From Pteria penguin (Eukaryota > Mollusca > Bivalvia > Pterioida > Pteriidae): DNA of 64,000 nt. The DNA lies in assembly GCA_035048485.1 (NCBI GenBank), contig CM068588.1, forward strand, positions 29,406,769 to 29,470,768. The letters are read 5' to 3'. Positions 45,601 through 55,869 of the stretch are shown here, one piece after another; positions within the stretch are counted from its first letter, which is position 1; every line of letters begins with the position of its first letter. The translations under genes and the position numbers were made by a program. The notes beneath the pieces were generated by a model. The model saw only the letters and a program-made list of their open reading frames with translations, had not been told where the DNA came from and made no database searches.

Positions 45601-48600
45601 TATAATTATATTGATATTGGTTGTTTGATAAGTGTTAAACATCGCATCAGGATTCATCTAAATGACAGCAGGTCTTATCTGGGATGTCCAAATTGAATGA
45701 TAAAATTTTACGTTAGCATGGTTAAGTGCGTTTACACTGGCTAAATCTATCTGTCATCGGGGGTCGAATGTCGATTGTTAGATAAGAAAAAAAAATAATA
45801 ATAAAATATCTTTGAAACAACCAGTGTCGTATTAAAAGGATACATTTGTACATCTACATTAAAATTCAATGGGTAAATATTTAGAAAAAAAATCCCTTTT
45901 GTATTCTCCTTTTGCCACTCGAAAATTGTGTTTGGTAAGTTAATCTAATGTTTCACATTGCTGAATCGTTGCTAACGTAATATCCAATTATGGTTTATTT
46001 ATCTACCTGAGATACATGAATTTTTAATCGTTTTTCTAACTCGCCAGGACAAAATGTCCGGAGAGCTAAATTGTCATACCCCCACGCGTCGGTATCGGCG
46101 TACCCGTTCTAAATACACTTTAAACTGGACTATACCTTTTCAACCAATAGGGGTAGGGTTTTGCTACCTCACACATACATGTAGTTTCCTCATGAGAAGA
46201 GCTTTAATTTGATACCATAACTTTTTACCTTGAGACCTTGACCTTTGACTTACTTTTCATAAAAACTTTAACCTGGGCTATATTTTTTGAAACAACAGGG
46301 TAGAGATTTGATAGTTTACACATAGATCTCTCGTTCATTCGATGCCATGGCCCTTGACCTTGAATTTTGACCCTCTTTTCAAAAACTATAACCTGGCCTA
46401 TTTCATTTGAACCAATAGTAGTAGGGCATTGATACTTCACACATAGGTCCCTCATAACAAGATCCTTAATTTTATACCATGGATTTTGACCTTGTGACAT
46501 TGACCTTGGAACTTAACCTACTTTTCCAAAACTTTTATCTGTTTGAGATAGGAATTTCACATGTAGATTCATTGTGACCAGAGCTTTCATCTGACCTCTA
46601 CCTTTGACTTGACATTGAATTAAAAGAATATTGAAAATACATGCTTTCCCTCAATGCCCTTCTGGCGAGCTATCTTGTCTGAAAACTCTTGTTTTAGTCC
46701 ACCACCTGTGAGCCCGGTTTCCACTCTGTCCATCTGTCTGTCTATCATGCTGGTTTTCCAGACTTTTCTTGGCCATGCTCACAGATGCCAAGTTGAAACG
46801 TGGTACCAAGCTTCCACACGAGGAGTTACAGATGAAGTTCGAGTCTGGTTATGGTTTACCAATTTTGATCCAGACTTACTGCCCTTTGTCCAAAATCAGT
46901 TTTCCGCACTTTTCTTGGAATTAGGTTAGACTGTGGTCACGGATGACCAAGTTGAACTTTTTCAAGAGTCATTCAAGAATCATTGCCCTTTGATCAAAAA
47001 TCACTGTGATACTTAATTACAGTTCATTTGAAGGCAGTTTGACGTAGAATCCTTATTTCTTATTTTATGATGGAAAAACAAGTTTCTCCATCGAGAAAAA
47101 AATCTGCCTGGCTTAACGGTATGAAATTGACCACAAAGGTCCAGTAAAAATTACATAAAAAAATTAAAACACACACACAAACACAAATACACACACAAAT
47201 AAGTAACTCTGGCTTATTGACACATACTATAACTCTCAGAATGCCTGTTACTTTTTGACTGCCACTGTCCTACTTTTCAGCCCCTTATGGATTTGTTGGG
47301 ACCGGTGGGGGACTTGTATTGCTTTAACAATACTCTAAGAATTCTTGTTTTTCCGGGAAGTGGTTTTATTAGATAAACAGAGTAATAAATCAAAATAATA
47401 ATTTGCTTTGTTTCATACTTTATGTGAAAATCCCTTTACACTATATATGTTCTGATAAATAATTCTGGTTCAAATTGCATGTTGATATATTACACACGCT
47501 ATTTGGTATACTATAATCATTCAGTCAGTCTGTAACACAATGATATTCTCTTTCTTCCGGAACACATTCACAATGGGGTTCATCAATTATAAGCATGTAT
47601 TATGGGGCACAACTCAGTCTGGTTTTATCGTAAGTGGTATGCAAATTTAATAATGTTAAACTAAACAAAAATACTGGCATTTGAATTCATTGGAAAGCCA
47701 TACATAGATGAAATATTTTAAATTATTTTCTTACTTTAGGTAAAGATCATTTATAGTTAAACAAAAGATGTAAAATAAGACTTTACTTGGAAACAGAATA
47801 TATCTCAGGCAAAGTCAGTATCAAATTCATTGAAAGATGTAATATTGTAATTTTAGTGCCAAGTCAGCCTTGTTATTATGATAAAAATGGAAGAATCTTA
47901 CCACTTTTCTGTAAAATATCAACGTACAATGTCAGTGCTCTGTATGAATCTTGTTTTGAAACATCTATGCCCTAACGGAAGGTCTCATTATTATTGATTA
48001 AAATGGAGTAGAACAGAGGGGTCAAGTGACATGACAAATAAGAATGTACCCAGGGTACGTTATGAAGATATTCCAGTCCTTCAGTAGATGTAAATTGGCT
48101 TATTAAAAAGAACCGAGATGTGAAATGTATTTGTATTTTCCGACATTTTCTCCACATACATGTATTTAAAGACGTTTCTTCTTTTTCAGTCATGGTTTAA
48201 GTATCACCGTGCACAAGCCAGAAAACGAAATGAAACTGTTCCTAATCCTCATTGTGTACCACAATCCTCGTCCAGACGTGTTGCTAAACCCAAAGTTTTT
48301 CATACCAGCACTGACTTGTCGACGAACGACGCCACAACCGAGTTACACACTGCCTTCTCTACGTGCCAAAATGTTCAACAGAATCACCATATTCCTTCAC
48401 AGATCATTCCAGACGACTTTGATTCTGTAGCTAGTGCTGTATCCAAGAGACAAATGAAAAATGTTCAACCCAAACATTCCGAATTTTCATGGCCTTCATT
48501 TTCCACACAAGATATGTCAAATAGTTTTATCCCCAATCACATGACCGGACTCAGTTCTGAACCAACAATACCTAACAGATGGAGCTCCGGCATTAGTTCT

Positions 48601-49419
48601 TCAGTTTCGCCAACTCTGTTTGATGCTTCCAATCTACACGATCCAACACGATACAGAACACAGACGACAAATCCTTTCGTGTCTTGGGGTTCCTACATTT
48701 CGCAGCCTGTCTACCCTTTCTCTTACCAGTATCAGAACCCGGCGTACGTCTTGCCGTATGCTCCGTGTGCCTTCCCACATCTTCCTGCTAATGCTCCTTC
48801 TACACTCTACTCCCAGAGTCATCCGCCGGCCGTGAACAATGCATCGTCTGTCATACAAATACCTGATGCCAACAACAACAGCTACCATATCATACAAGCT
48901 AGGAATCCTCTGCAACAATCTGCTCCCATTAATCTGACCATGGAGTCTGTTGACCACGTGATTCATCAAACCACTCCAGAAGTCAATCTGACCGCCAATA
49001 CAGATACAATATCAACTACCTCTTCTTGTGAAAAAAGCGTATCAGATATATTTCTGTCCAGTCCGTTTTCGGAAACATCTCAATCCACATCTTCAGATTT
49101 CGTCTCAGGGGACAATTCACATTCACCTTCGCCCAAGATTATGGACAGTTCTAAACCAGAAGTGACGAATTCCAAGGACTGCAGTGTGAACACGCCTCCA
49201 CTTCTTCATGATGTTTTCCATAAAAGTATCAGCCCCATTTCTGACAGCGATCTGAACGACGTTCGGCCTCGAATCTCCAGCCTGGACTCCCCCGAGATAA
49301 CGTACGCAACCCTTCATACCTCACGCTACATTCCCAGTGTAGAAGACTTTCAGCAGTTCATCGCCACGAACAAGTCCTCCTCGACTGATGCAGGATCTCG
49401 TGACGAGTTCGTCTGGTAA
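33630..49419 (+). CDS. Divergent PRD-class (paired-like) homeobox protein, three coding exons, 477 aa
   Basis: Coding join is 33630-33666, 44548-44714, 48190-49419. Junction 1 is phase 1 on both sides (A + GT gives Ser) and junction 2 is phase 0; all donors are GTAAGT and acceptors are TTTTAG and TTTCAG. The homeodomain is residues 23-82. Expected core residues are present: Arg5, Leu16, Phe20, Tyr25-Pro26, Trp48, Phe49, Arg53. Intron 2 falls exactly between homeodomain residues 46 and 47, the position shared by many PRD-class genes. Lys50 is the specificity residue of the Otx, Gsc and Pitx type. Oddities are Ser47, Tyr51 and His52, where almost every homeodomain has Asn51-Arg52. The C-terminus is long and rich in Ser, Thr and Pro, with no recognisable OAR or paired domain. 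It is probably a nuclear transcription factor or a derived homeodomain protein. I cannot assign a named family. Confidence 0.85.
34056..34140. repeat. (TATAG)n microsatellite
   Basis: Irregular AGTATAGTAT repeats, purest at 34113-34138. Confidence 0.85.
35935..35971. repeat. Perfect 17-bp inverted repeat with 3-base loop
   Basis: GTCAGAGACATATATAC, ACA, GTATATATGTCTCTGAC. Located in homeobox intron 1. Confidence 0.8.
36180..42690. repeat. Giant 34-bp minisatellite, about 190 copies
   Basis: Unit TGTATTACCCATGTCTTGAG plus GTCAATGATAGGGT. Variants include CCCGTG, TTGTTGTTAATGATAATG in place of TTGAGGTCAATGAT, GCTG for GTTG, and AAGGATAATG. Variant types recur in the same order (for example TTGTTGTTAATG, then CCCGTG, then GGGCTG), showing multi-unit higher-order repeats. 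The period is not a multiple of three and every frame is closed. Confidence 0.97.
42690..43260. repeat. Diverged shoulder of the 34-bp array
   Basis: About 16 units of the related form TGTATTCGCCATGTCTCCAG plus GTCAATGATAGAT, with the same period but a consistent set of differences. They look like an older, unhomogenised edge. Confidence 0.85.
43440..44190. repeat. 69-bp minisatellite
   Basis: About eleven units with GAGATAAAATGCCCGGGAGG, AGTAAGCGTCTCCTACTTGG and CTAGGTACTCTAATGTGG. The unit contains the small palindrome GGAGTAAGCGTCTCC. 69 is a multiple of three, so short open frames arise; no coding support. Confidence 0.92.
44548..44714 (+). CDS. Homeobox gene, exon 2: homeodomain residues 1-46
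   Basis: Starts after TGATTTTAG (acceptor AG at 44546-44547) and ends at GCT before GTAAGT at 44715. It encodes protein residues 13-68, including homeodomain helices 1 and 2. Visible features are the Arg-rich N-terminal arm (RFRQR), Leu16 and Phe20 of helix 1, a YPSR turn, and the helix 2 to 3 linker ending ETRIA. The same frame stays open past the donor through the 84-bp repeat array to a stop ending at 45302, so intron retention would give a truncated homeodomain with a repeat tail. Confidence 0.85.
44735..45242. repeat. 84-bp minisatellite, six copies, open in the exon 2 frame
   Basis: Unit starts TTGATAAAGCTTAGCATAAA and ends CCACATTTTACCTCGGTG. Copies differ only at a few sites (CGCAGTGTT/TTCAGTGCT, AGTCAGG/AGTCATGG). 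In the frame of homeobox exon 2 each unit reads 28 codons, LIKLSIKRSVLEQSSQGF then YDCNPHFTSV. Confidence 0.95.
46040..46680. mobile_element. TE-like segment with inverted edges and diverged internal repeats
   Basis: Left edge AACTCGCCAGGACAAAATGT and right edge CCCTTCTGGCGAGCT are partly inverted (CTCGCCAG/CTGGCGAG). Inside are three or four units of about 120 bases with CCTTGACCTTGA, AACCTGGCCTATTT and TTCACACATAG motifs. Non-coding. Confidence 0.5.
46690..47340. repeat. Second TE-like segment with an imperfect internal duplication
   Basis: CAGACTTTTCTTGGCCATGC and CGCACTTTTCTTGGAATTAG begin two related blocks about 150 bases apart, each followed by AGATGCCAAGTTGAA-type sequence. Right part has GGGACCGGTGGGGGACTTGT. 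No open frame of note. Confidence 0.35.
48190..49419 (+). CDS. Homeobox gene, exon 3: recognition helix and C-terminal region
   Basis: Acceptor is CTTTTTCAG at 48181-48189, phase 0. It opens SWFKYHRAQARKR, which is homeodomain positions 47-59, and then runs 395 residues to TAA at 49417-49419. The recognition helix keeps Trp48, Phe49, Lys50 and Arg53 but has Tyr51 and His52. A basic RAQARKR run closes the domain and could serve as a nuclear localisation signal. Residues about 220-257 are rich in Pro, Tyr and Phe; the rest is Ser/Thr-rich with SP and TP dipeptides and looks disordered. A 409-codon open frame in this AT-rich context is strong coding evidence. Open frames on the other strand and in other frames here are shadows. 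Confidence 0.9.
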   Translation, partial: SWFKYHRAQARKRNETVPNPHCVPQSSSRRVAKPKVFHTSTDLSTNDATTELHTAFSTCQNVQQNHHIPSQIIPDDFDSVASAVSKRQMKNVQPKHSEFSWPSFSTQDMSNSFIPNHMTGLSSEPTIPNRWSSGISSSVSPTLFDASNLHDPTRYRTQTTNPFVSWGSYISQPVYPFSYQYQNPAYVLPYAPCAFPHLPANAPSTLYSQSHPPAVNNASSVIQIPDANNNSYHIIQARNPLQQSAPINLTMESVDHVIHQTTPEVNLTANTDTISTTSSCEKSVSDIFLSSPFSETSQSTSSDFVSGDNSHSPSPKIMDSSKPEVTNSKDCSVNTPPLLHDVFHKSISPISDSDLNDVRPRISSLDSPEITYATLHTSRYIPSVEDFQQFIATNKSSSTDAGSRDEFVW

Positions 49420-49945
49420 TGGAAATGCTCCACGAGACTCTTGATATTCAATACCTAAACCTTACCAAGCGACATAAGAAAGAACAACACCTCATCAATT
49501 CAACATCGTAAATATGTCATCTTAGACAGAATATTTAAACTAAATTGTGCTACGTTTTATTCAGTTGATTATTGTTCAATTTATTGAATTTACCAAAATT
49601 ATCTTCAATAACTTTGCCTCCAAGGACGGTTGATCGGTTTCTTTCTGTTTTCTGTTAAGCAGAGATACTCTCTCTTTTTTACATTCAATTGAATAAATTT
49701 TGTTCTTGTAACATTGATAGGATTAAATAATAATTTTGTATTCTGTTTTTGAATAGAGTCTAAGTTTTAAAACTACTTAAGTACATGTACATGATGTATA
49801 TAATAAATGAAATATTTATTGTTTTAAACCTGATAACATGCAGAACTGAAATTTTATATATCCAGTGCATTTCATGTCTCTTGATGTTTGGAATTGTTGA
49901 TTGCTTTGAGGTTTTATATAATATGTTATTTTACATGAATAAAAA
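49420..49945 (+). promoter_or_regulatory. Homeobox gene 3' untranslated region with candidate poly(A) signals
   Basis: AATAAA occurs at 49692-49697, 49802-49807 and 49938-49943 in AU-rich sequence directly after the stop. Which one is used cannot be decided from sequence alone. Confidence 0.4.
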
Positions 49946-50384
49946 TAAAATTATTCATTCTTTAAAATTTATAATATGTTTATTAACTATTTATAGTACT
50001 TTTAATTAGTAGTTATATAAATTACCGATTAGGGTTAACATGTTGTCCTTCTGGTCATAGTTCTATTTCATTAGTGCTTTTACTTTAATATTTTAATTTT
50101 TTTTCTATCCTTGGTAATTTGTTACGTTAATTCTAATATATCCGTATTTAAATGAAAAAAAGCTGCAGCATCACCAAGACGATGTTATTTTATTATTAAT
50201 TTTTGTATTTTAAAAATCTAGTTGACTCAAATGCAACCTTATAGTGAAGGAACATTTTGTTGGTATTACATGTGTATTATGTTCTTAACCATTTTACTTA
50301 GCACTAAGCAGGTTCTTTGTTTTCATGTGTATCATATACCGAATAAAATAGATTATGAATGTTTTAAAATGTTGTTATTCCTCA

Positions 50385-51275
50385 ATTTTCCACCAGTCTT
50401 CCTTGTGATATATTTTGACCACCAGTTTTCCTTGTGATATATTTTGACCACCAGTCTTCTTTGTGATATATTTTGGTCATCCAGTCTTCCTTGTGATATA
50501 TTTTGACCACCAGTCTTCCTTGTGATATATTTTGATCATCCAGTCTGCCTTGTGATATATTTTAACCACCATTCTTCCTTGTGATATATTTTAACCACCA
50601 GTCTTCCTTGTGATATATTTTAACCACCAGTCTTCCTTGTGATATATGTTGACCACCAGTCTTTCTTGTGATATATTTTGACCACCAGTCTTCCTTGTGA
50701 TATATTTTGATCATCCAGTCTGCCTTGTGATATATTTTAACCACCATTCTTCATGTGATATATTTTAACTACCAGTCTTCCTTGTGATATATTTTAACTA
50801 CTAGTCTTCCTTGTGATATATTTTGATCATCCAGTCTTCTTGTGATATATTTTGACCACCAGTCTGCCTTGTGATATATTTTAACCACCATTCTTCCTTG
50901 TGATATATTTTAACCACCAGTCTTCCTTGTGATATATTTTGACCATCCAGTCTGCCTTGTGATATATTTTAACCACCAGTCTTCCTTGTGATATATTTTG
51001 ACCATCCAGTCTTCCTTGTGATATATTTTGATCATCCAGTCTTCTTGTGATATATTTTAACCACCATTCTTCCTTGTGATATATTTTGATCATCCAGTCT
51101 CTTGTGATATATTTTGATCATCCAGTCTTCCTTGTGATATATTCTGACCACCAGTCTTCCTTGTGATATATTTTGATCATCCAGTCTTCCTTGTGATATA
51201 TTTTGACCATCCAGTCTTCCTTGTGATATATTTTGACCATCCAGTCTGCCTTATGATGTATGTTGACCATCCAGA
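50385..51275. repeat. 29-bp minisatellite, about 30 copies
   Basis: Unit CCACCAGTCTTCCTTGTGAT plus ATATTTTGA, alternating with a form carrying TCATCCAGTC. Lies about 0.45 kb past the last candidate poly(A) signal of the homeobox gene. Confidence 0.93.
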
Positions 51276-51737
51276 ACAGGAGTACTCTGTTTCTCTCTAA
51301 CTTACGAAGTTATGTTTACGAGCAAAAGTGATAGAAAATACTTACACATAACGTAAAAATTAGGAATTACGTATGACAGTTCAAGTAAATATTCCTGATC
51401 TTGACCTTTCAGATAGGGCCTTGAACAATCATGGTCCAAAATCTTGAGTCTTCACCTGATAATCTAGTTTCATATAGATCTACTGTGTATGGGTATCAAA
51501 ATAAGAGATAATACATGTACATTGTAATTTTATAATTCTTATGACAAACCAGAATTATTTCATCTACATGGTAGTGTAGAGTACTTAGTGGTGGATGAAA
51601 ACGTAATATCCGGGGAAAGAGGAACCTTCATGAGGTACACTGCTCCACCACGCCATTTCTCTGACTGTGGATGGAATTTTATTTGTGCTTCTTCTAATGC
51701 TACATTAGTATTGATTGTCGTATATTTGGCCAGTGTT

Positions 51738-51876
51738 TGTGGTATGTACAGACGAATCGCCCACCATCAGCAGGTGCACTTTCAGACTACTGGCCCGACT
51801 AGGGATCGATCCCAGACTAAACGGATATAAGACTACGGCAATATTGCGCCTTATCCCACTAGGTCACTGAGACCAA
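51738..51876 (-). mobile_element. tRNA-derived element of a third kind
   Basis: On the minus strand the head reads GGTCTCAGTGACCTAGTGGG (A box) with GGGATCGATCCC (B box). The body is unlike families A and B and its end is not clear. Confidence 0.45.
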
Positions 51877-52284
51877 CCGTATGGACCTAACCTTGATTCA
51901 GCGGTAGCTTGCTAGACCACATACACATCGAGATTTCTGATCTAGATGGACACCTGCGTTCTCAACTCTCTGTTCCCCTGACGTATTTCGGATAGCAGAA
52001 AACGTTCTAAATACACATGTAGATATGAATATTTTGACGTGTATGAACATGGACTAACCCCATTGGCCATGAAACATGACGTACAATATACAACATACTT
52101 ATAAATAGTGCCAGTGACTGCTATCTAGTAATCTGTATAATGATAATTGTCTTATACATGTATATGTTTTGATGATTGGTGGTTGTAGCGCGCCGAACAG
52201 GAGATACGTACTCCTTCCGGGTTCCTTTACTTGCTTTTTATTTCTAGGGATCCATGAATATCTACGTTGTTGTTAGTGTTGTGC

Positions 52285-52512
52285 TGACATTACACCATCA
52301 GCTACTTGCTTGGCTTGTGAATGAGAGGCCCGGAATAGACGTCAGTGGTTCGTTCGTGAACTATCTTTCAGATAAAATTCGAGGTTCCGTGTCCTGGTAG
52401 ATCTGGCACTGCTTCCGGTGGTACGTTGCAAAACTCAAAATTTATGTGTGTTGCATCAAGCAAATGCCGTCTCCCTGAATGTAATAATTTTGGAGTGACA
52501 TATAACAAGGAT
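52285..52512 (+). mobile_element. Diverged SINE family A copy, body and tail
   Basis: Recognisable as CGAGGTTCCGTGTCCTGGTAG, CTGCTTCCGGTGG, GCATCAAGCAAATGCCGTC and TAATTTTGGAGTGACATA. The head is badly degraded. Confidence 0.6.
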
Positions 52513-52514
52513 CC

Positions 52515-53419
52515 AAAAAAAAGAAAGAAAAAGAAATAAAGTATACATAACACCAGTTCTTCTCATATCTTAAATTACCGTCACGTATTTCATTTGGTAT
52601 GTGGACCATAGACAAGTTTCTTTTATAAATCAAAAATTCGTTGCAAAACTCCCACCGCTTATTTTTCCGAGACTTATGTATGTTGTTATATCACTTAAAA
52701 GCTGCAATTTTTCTTTCTACTGAACTACTGAAAAAATGCATACGCCAAACTTCAGATATCAATCAATACACCTCTGACCCCTATGACCTCGCTCTCATCT
52801 CTTGGTATTTTGTACATTTATACATGCATGTATCAGTCTCATGACACACTCAGGCATACAACAAAAAATTAAGAAATTATTTCCATATTTCTAATAACTG
52901 TTTCTGATAATATTCAGATTCAAATCACCATAATTAGTATCGGTTAAGGAAGATGTCCCAATTAAATTGTTTGTCATTAGGTGTGAAGTATCTGAAACAA
53001 GAGAGGAAACTGAAGCTAAAGCTGGCAATAAGTTTCCCACCAGAGTTTAATATTACACCTATATTCTCAGTGTTAACCCATACTCATCTCATATGTACGG
53101 TACATTTATGTCATTTGTATTTCATGACAATCAAGGCGGATGTGGCTTGCCAAGCAAGAGACAATAACTCCTACCAATACGGTGCTCTCTCGTGTTGTTA
53201 TGAGAAGGTGTCGTAGTGACATAACGCCAGGTCCTTTCGTATTTTACCTCAGAAGTACAGGTATATTGTCAGCTAAAGTTTATAATTATGATAATATATT
53301 TAACGCCACACTGTGATTAAATTACTTATAGGGTGGCGTCACCTGTCTGGTACTAAAAATTCTCAACTCAAAAATTCTAAATGCTTATGCATGATGGTAG
53401 ATGATGAATTGATCAATGT
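52515..53419. other. Possible repeat fragment, otherwise empty
   Basis: Near 53,085-53,185 the minus strand reads GGTAGGAGTTATTGTCTCTTG then TGATTGTCATGAAATAC, which looks like a dispersed repeat piece. No gene recognised. Confidence 0.3.
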
Positions 53420-53658
53420 GTAACGTCACTCCACGATTATTTTACTATGTGATGACGGCATCATGTGATGCATTGCATTGAAATTTATACCTTTCCAACG
53501 AACCCATCCGGAGTAGAAATTTTTACGCATCACACCTACCGTAACACGGGACCTCGGTTCTTACCGCCTTATCCAAGAGACAGCAAGCGGCGGTTTTCGA
53601 ACCTCTCGGCCACGAACCGAGCGCCTCCTCCACTGAGCTACACCAATTTGTGTATGAT
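53420..53658 (-). mobile_element. SINE family A copy
   Basis: Left end is the reverse complement of TAATCGTGGAGTGACGTTAC. CGGTAGGTGTGATG and GTTCGTGGCCGAGAGGTTCG are readable on the minus strand, with a tRNA-like head starting near 53658 (GGTGTAGCTCAGTGGAGG). Confidence 0.8.
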
Positions 53659-53664
53659 AGAAGA

Positions 53665-54605
53665 AGGGTGCTTCCTGTATGTACAACACAAAGGAGTAGG
53701 ACCCTTTAAACTGAAAATGGCTGAAACAAGAAAGTATGCAAAACATTTTAAATTACACACTTAAATGGAAATATAATACAACACTCTAGAGATTACCAAT
53801 AAATATTTTTGTTTTTCTGATATGACGTTACAAAAAAAAACCTCCCAACTTTCTGTCTGACATTACATTAATAGGGTAGAATTGCAGATAAGTCAATAAA
53901 TTCTAAACTGGCTTCCATTGGTATGTTTACAGAATGGGTATGTGAACATGTGAACTAAAATGTGCCTTATGATAACATATAAATGGTTAAACATCTGGAT
54001 GTCATATATGTAAACAGGTACGTGTATATCTAGTATTAGATATATACATCCCTTATGTTAATAATTTCTTTTTTTTTTTAAATCACTATTGAGTAATTCA
54101 GGAAAATAGTGTGTTTATGGTGTCATCATAAAATAATACATCAAGATGAACAAAACTTCTTCGAGAAATGCCAGGTGCTTTATTTAATTTGTTTAATGAT
54201 GTACCATACTTTCAATTTGAATAAACATGTGACAGACTTCTTTAGCGAAATATAACTCTTTGTGTTCTTATCCCTCTCACTGGAGAATATAGAAAAGGAT
54301 TCAAAGAGATCCCAGCATCAATTACACTTACATAAGGAAGTGCCAGAAAAGTTCCAGTTCGACACCTCCTTCTCAAACGAACATTTAAATAATACAGATG
54401 CACACTTTAGGGCTAGAAATTTAAGGATTTGAACACCCTTCATTCTAGATTCGCATATGAATATGAATACCGAAAATTAAAGTTATTAAAGACAATACGA
54501 AGATATCGGAAGTTATGTAAATGAAATCCATCATATATGTTATCTAGATTAATAATAAGTCATGGATACGTTAATAGTACGTTCAGAAATAACTAAACAG
54601 GAGCT
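53665..54605. other. No recognised feature
   Basis: AT-rich intergenic sequence. Confidence 0.5.
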
Positions 54606-54722
54606 ATATCACTGTGGCACTAACAATAATGTATCATGATGGACATTCAGAGACCGTTGAAAAACTAGAACTTAATGAGATCAAGTACCCATGAGAAGTG
54701 ACAGTGTCCTGTTTGACTTGCT
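54606..54722 (+). repeat. Single-copy relative of the 69-bp array edge
   Basis: Matches 43390-43510 through CATGATGGACATTCAGAGA (versus CATGGTGGACATTCAGAGA) and on into GAGATCAAGTACCCATGAGA, corresponding to the first 69-bp unit. Not tandem here. Confidence 0.65.
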
Positions 54723-55688
54723 GCAACCGCCATAAATGTCCAAAAGATCACTACAGCACAAAATAGTTCAGCATTGCAGCAATGATATGAAAATAAAGGC
54801 TTCATACTTTATAGAATATCACAGCCTGGACATCGTGATCGTAACAGGAAATTCAAAATTAACAACATCGACATTTACGAGAACATACAAATACGAACAA
54901 TGTGAATAGTTAATTTTAAGTATGAAAAATCCGGATAAAAAAGTTAGACATATTTAAAATGTGCATAAACTATATAAATGAACATGTAAATGTAATCTTA
55001 TCGAATGGAAATATGTTATCTGTAAGATGCTTCTCTTTAAATTTGCAGTATAGAGTGTTTGTGTTCTTTTATCTTTGGATATTTCGAGCTCTGTATCTGA
55101 AATGTGAACAATATTTGTACATGTTTCACATCTATTATCAAATATATCAGAGGTCCAATTCTCCAGCAGGAGAGAAGGAACTAAGTCACGTATGTCATAA
55201 AATGTGTCAGTGTGTGAGAAGAAATTGGATTTATCCACAATGTCTGTGACATTATATTTGTGTGACATTTATATATTTACATTCAGATTTAAATGCATGG
55301 GTTCTTTGAATGTTTGTACTTTAAATACCACTTTGAAGTTCGTTGTGTTTTATTACCCAACTTACCGAAGAATTTAATTTGTATACATATTGATATAAAT
55401 TATTTAGCAAATGAAACTTGTTAATATACCAATTGAGAGTGACATTTACTGGTATCATCGTATTCAATTTAAGGTAATTTAAATTCCATATACATGAACT
55501 TATATACAGTCATATTATCACGGATATGTTATCCTGATATATGTAGGATTAAATATGCTTAACCCACACCAAATATCTATAACCAAAATCATCTTGGTTA
55601 CAGTAAAGTTGAAATATATGTATAGTTTAGTTTTTTTTCTGTTAAATTGAGGTTGATACATGTATCCCTGGCTTCTCGTCTCTCCCGG

Positions 55689-55823
55689 GCAACCCCCCCC
55701 CCCAAAAAAAAAAAAAAAAAAAAACCATGTAGCTTTCTTATCCACTGGCGGATCCAGAGGGGGGGGGGTCGAGGGGGTCCCGACTCCCCCTTTGAGATTC
55801 CTATAAATGACCTTCCGGAGAGT

Positions 55824-55865
<42 letters not shown>
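55689..55865. repeat. Low-complexity cluster: poly-C/poly-A, poly-G, (GA)n
   Basis: C9A21 at about 55690-55720, a G10 run at about 55760, and GA repeats at 55826-55860. Confidence 0.9.
55743..55790 (+). mobile_element. Solo end of the CAGTGGCGGATCCAG family
   Basis: CACTGGCGGATCCAGAGG plus poly-G and a small palindrome around GTCCCGAC. No matching end found. It sits next to C9A21 and (GA)n tracts. Confidence 0.35.
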
Positions 55866-55869
55866 GGGG

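Larger units (their letters stand above)
44715..48189 (+). other. Homeobox intron 2 (3.5 kb)
   Basis: GTAAGT to TTTTTCAG, splitting homeodomain codons 46 and 47. Holds an 84-bp array, two TE-like segments (46040-46680, 46690-47340) and an (AC)n tract at 47165-47200. The rest is plain AT-rich sequence. Confidence 0.85.

Noticed and set aside
48209..49317. Other frames, both strands, within homeobox exon 3
   Set aside because: Shadows of the 409-codon exon, which has matching splice signals and continues the homeodomain.
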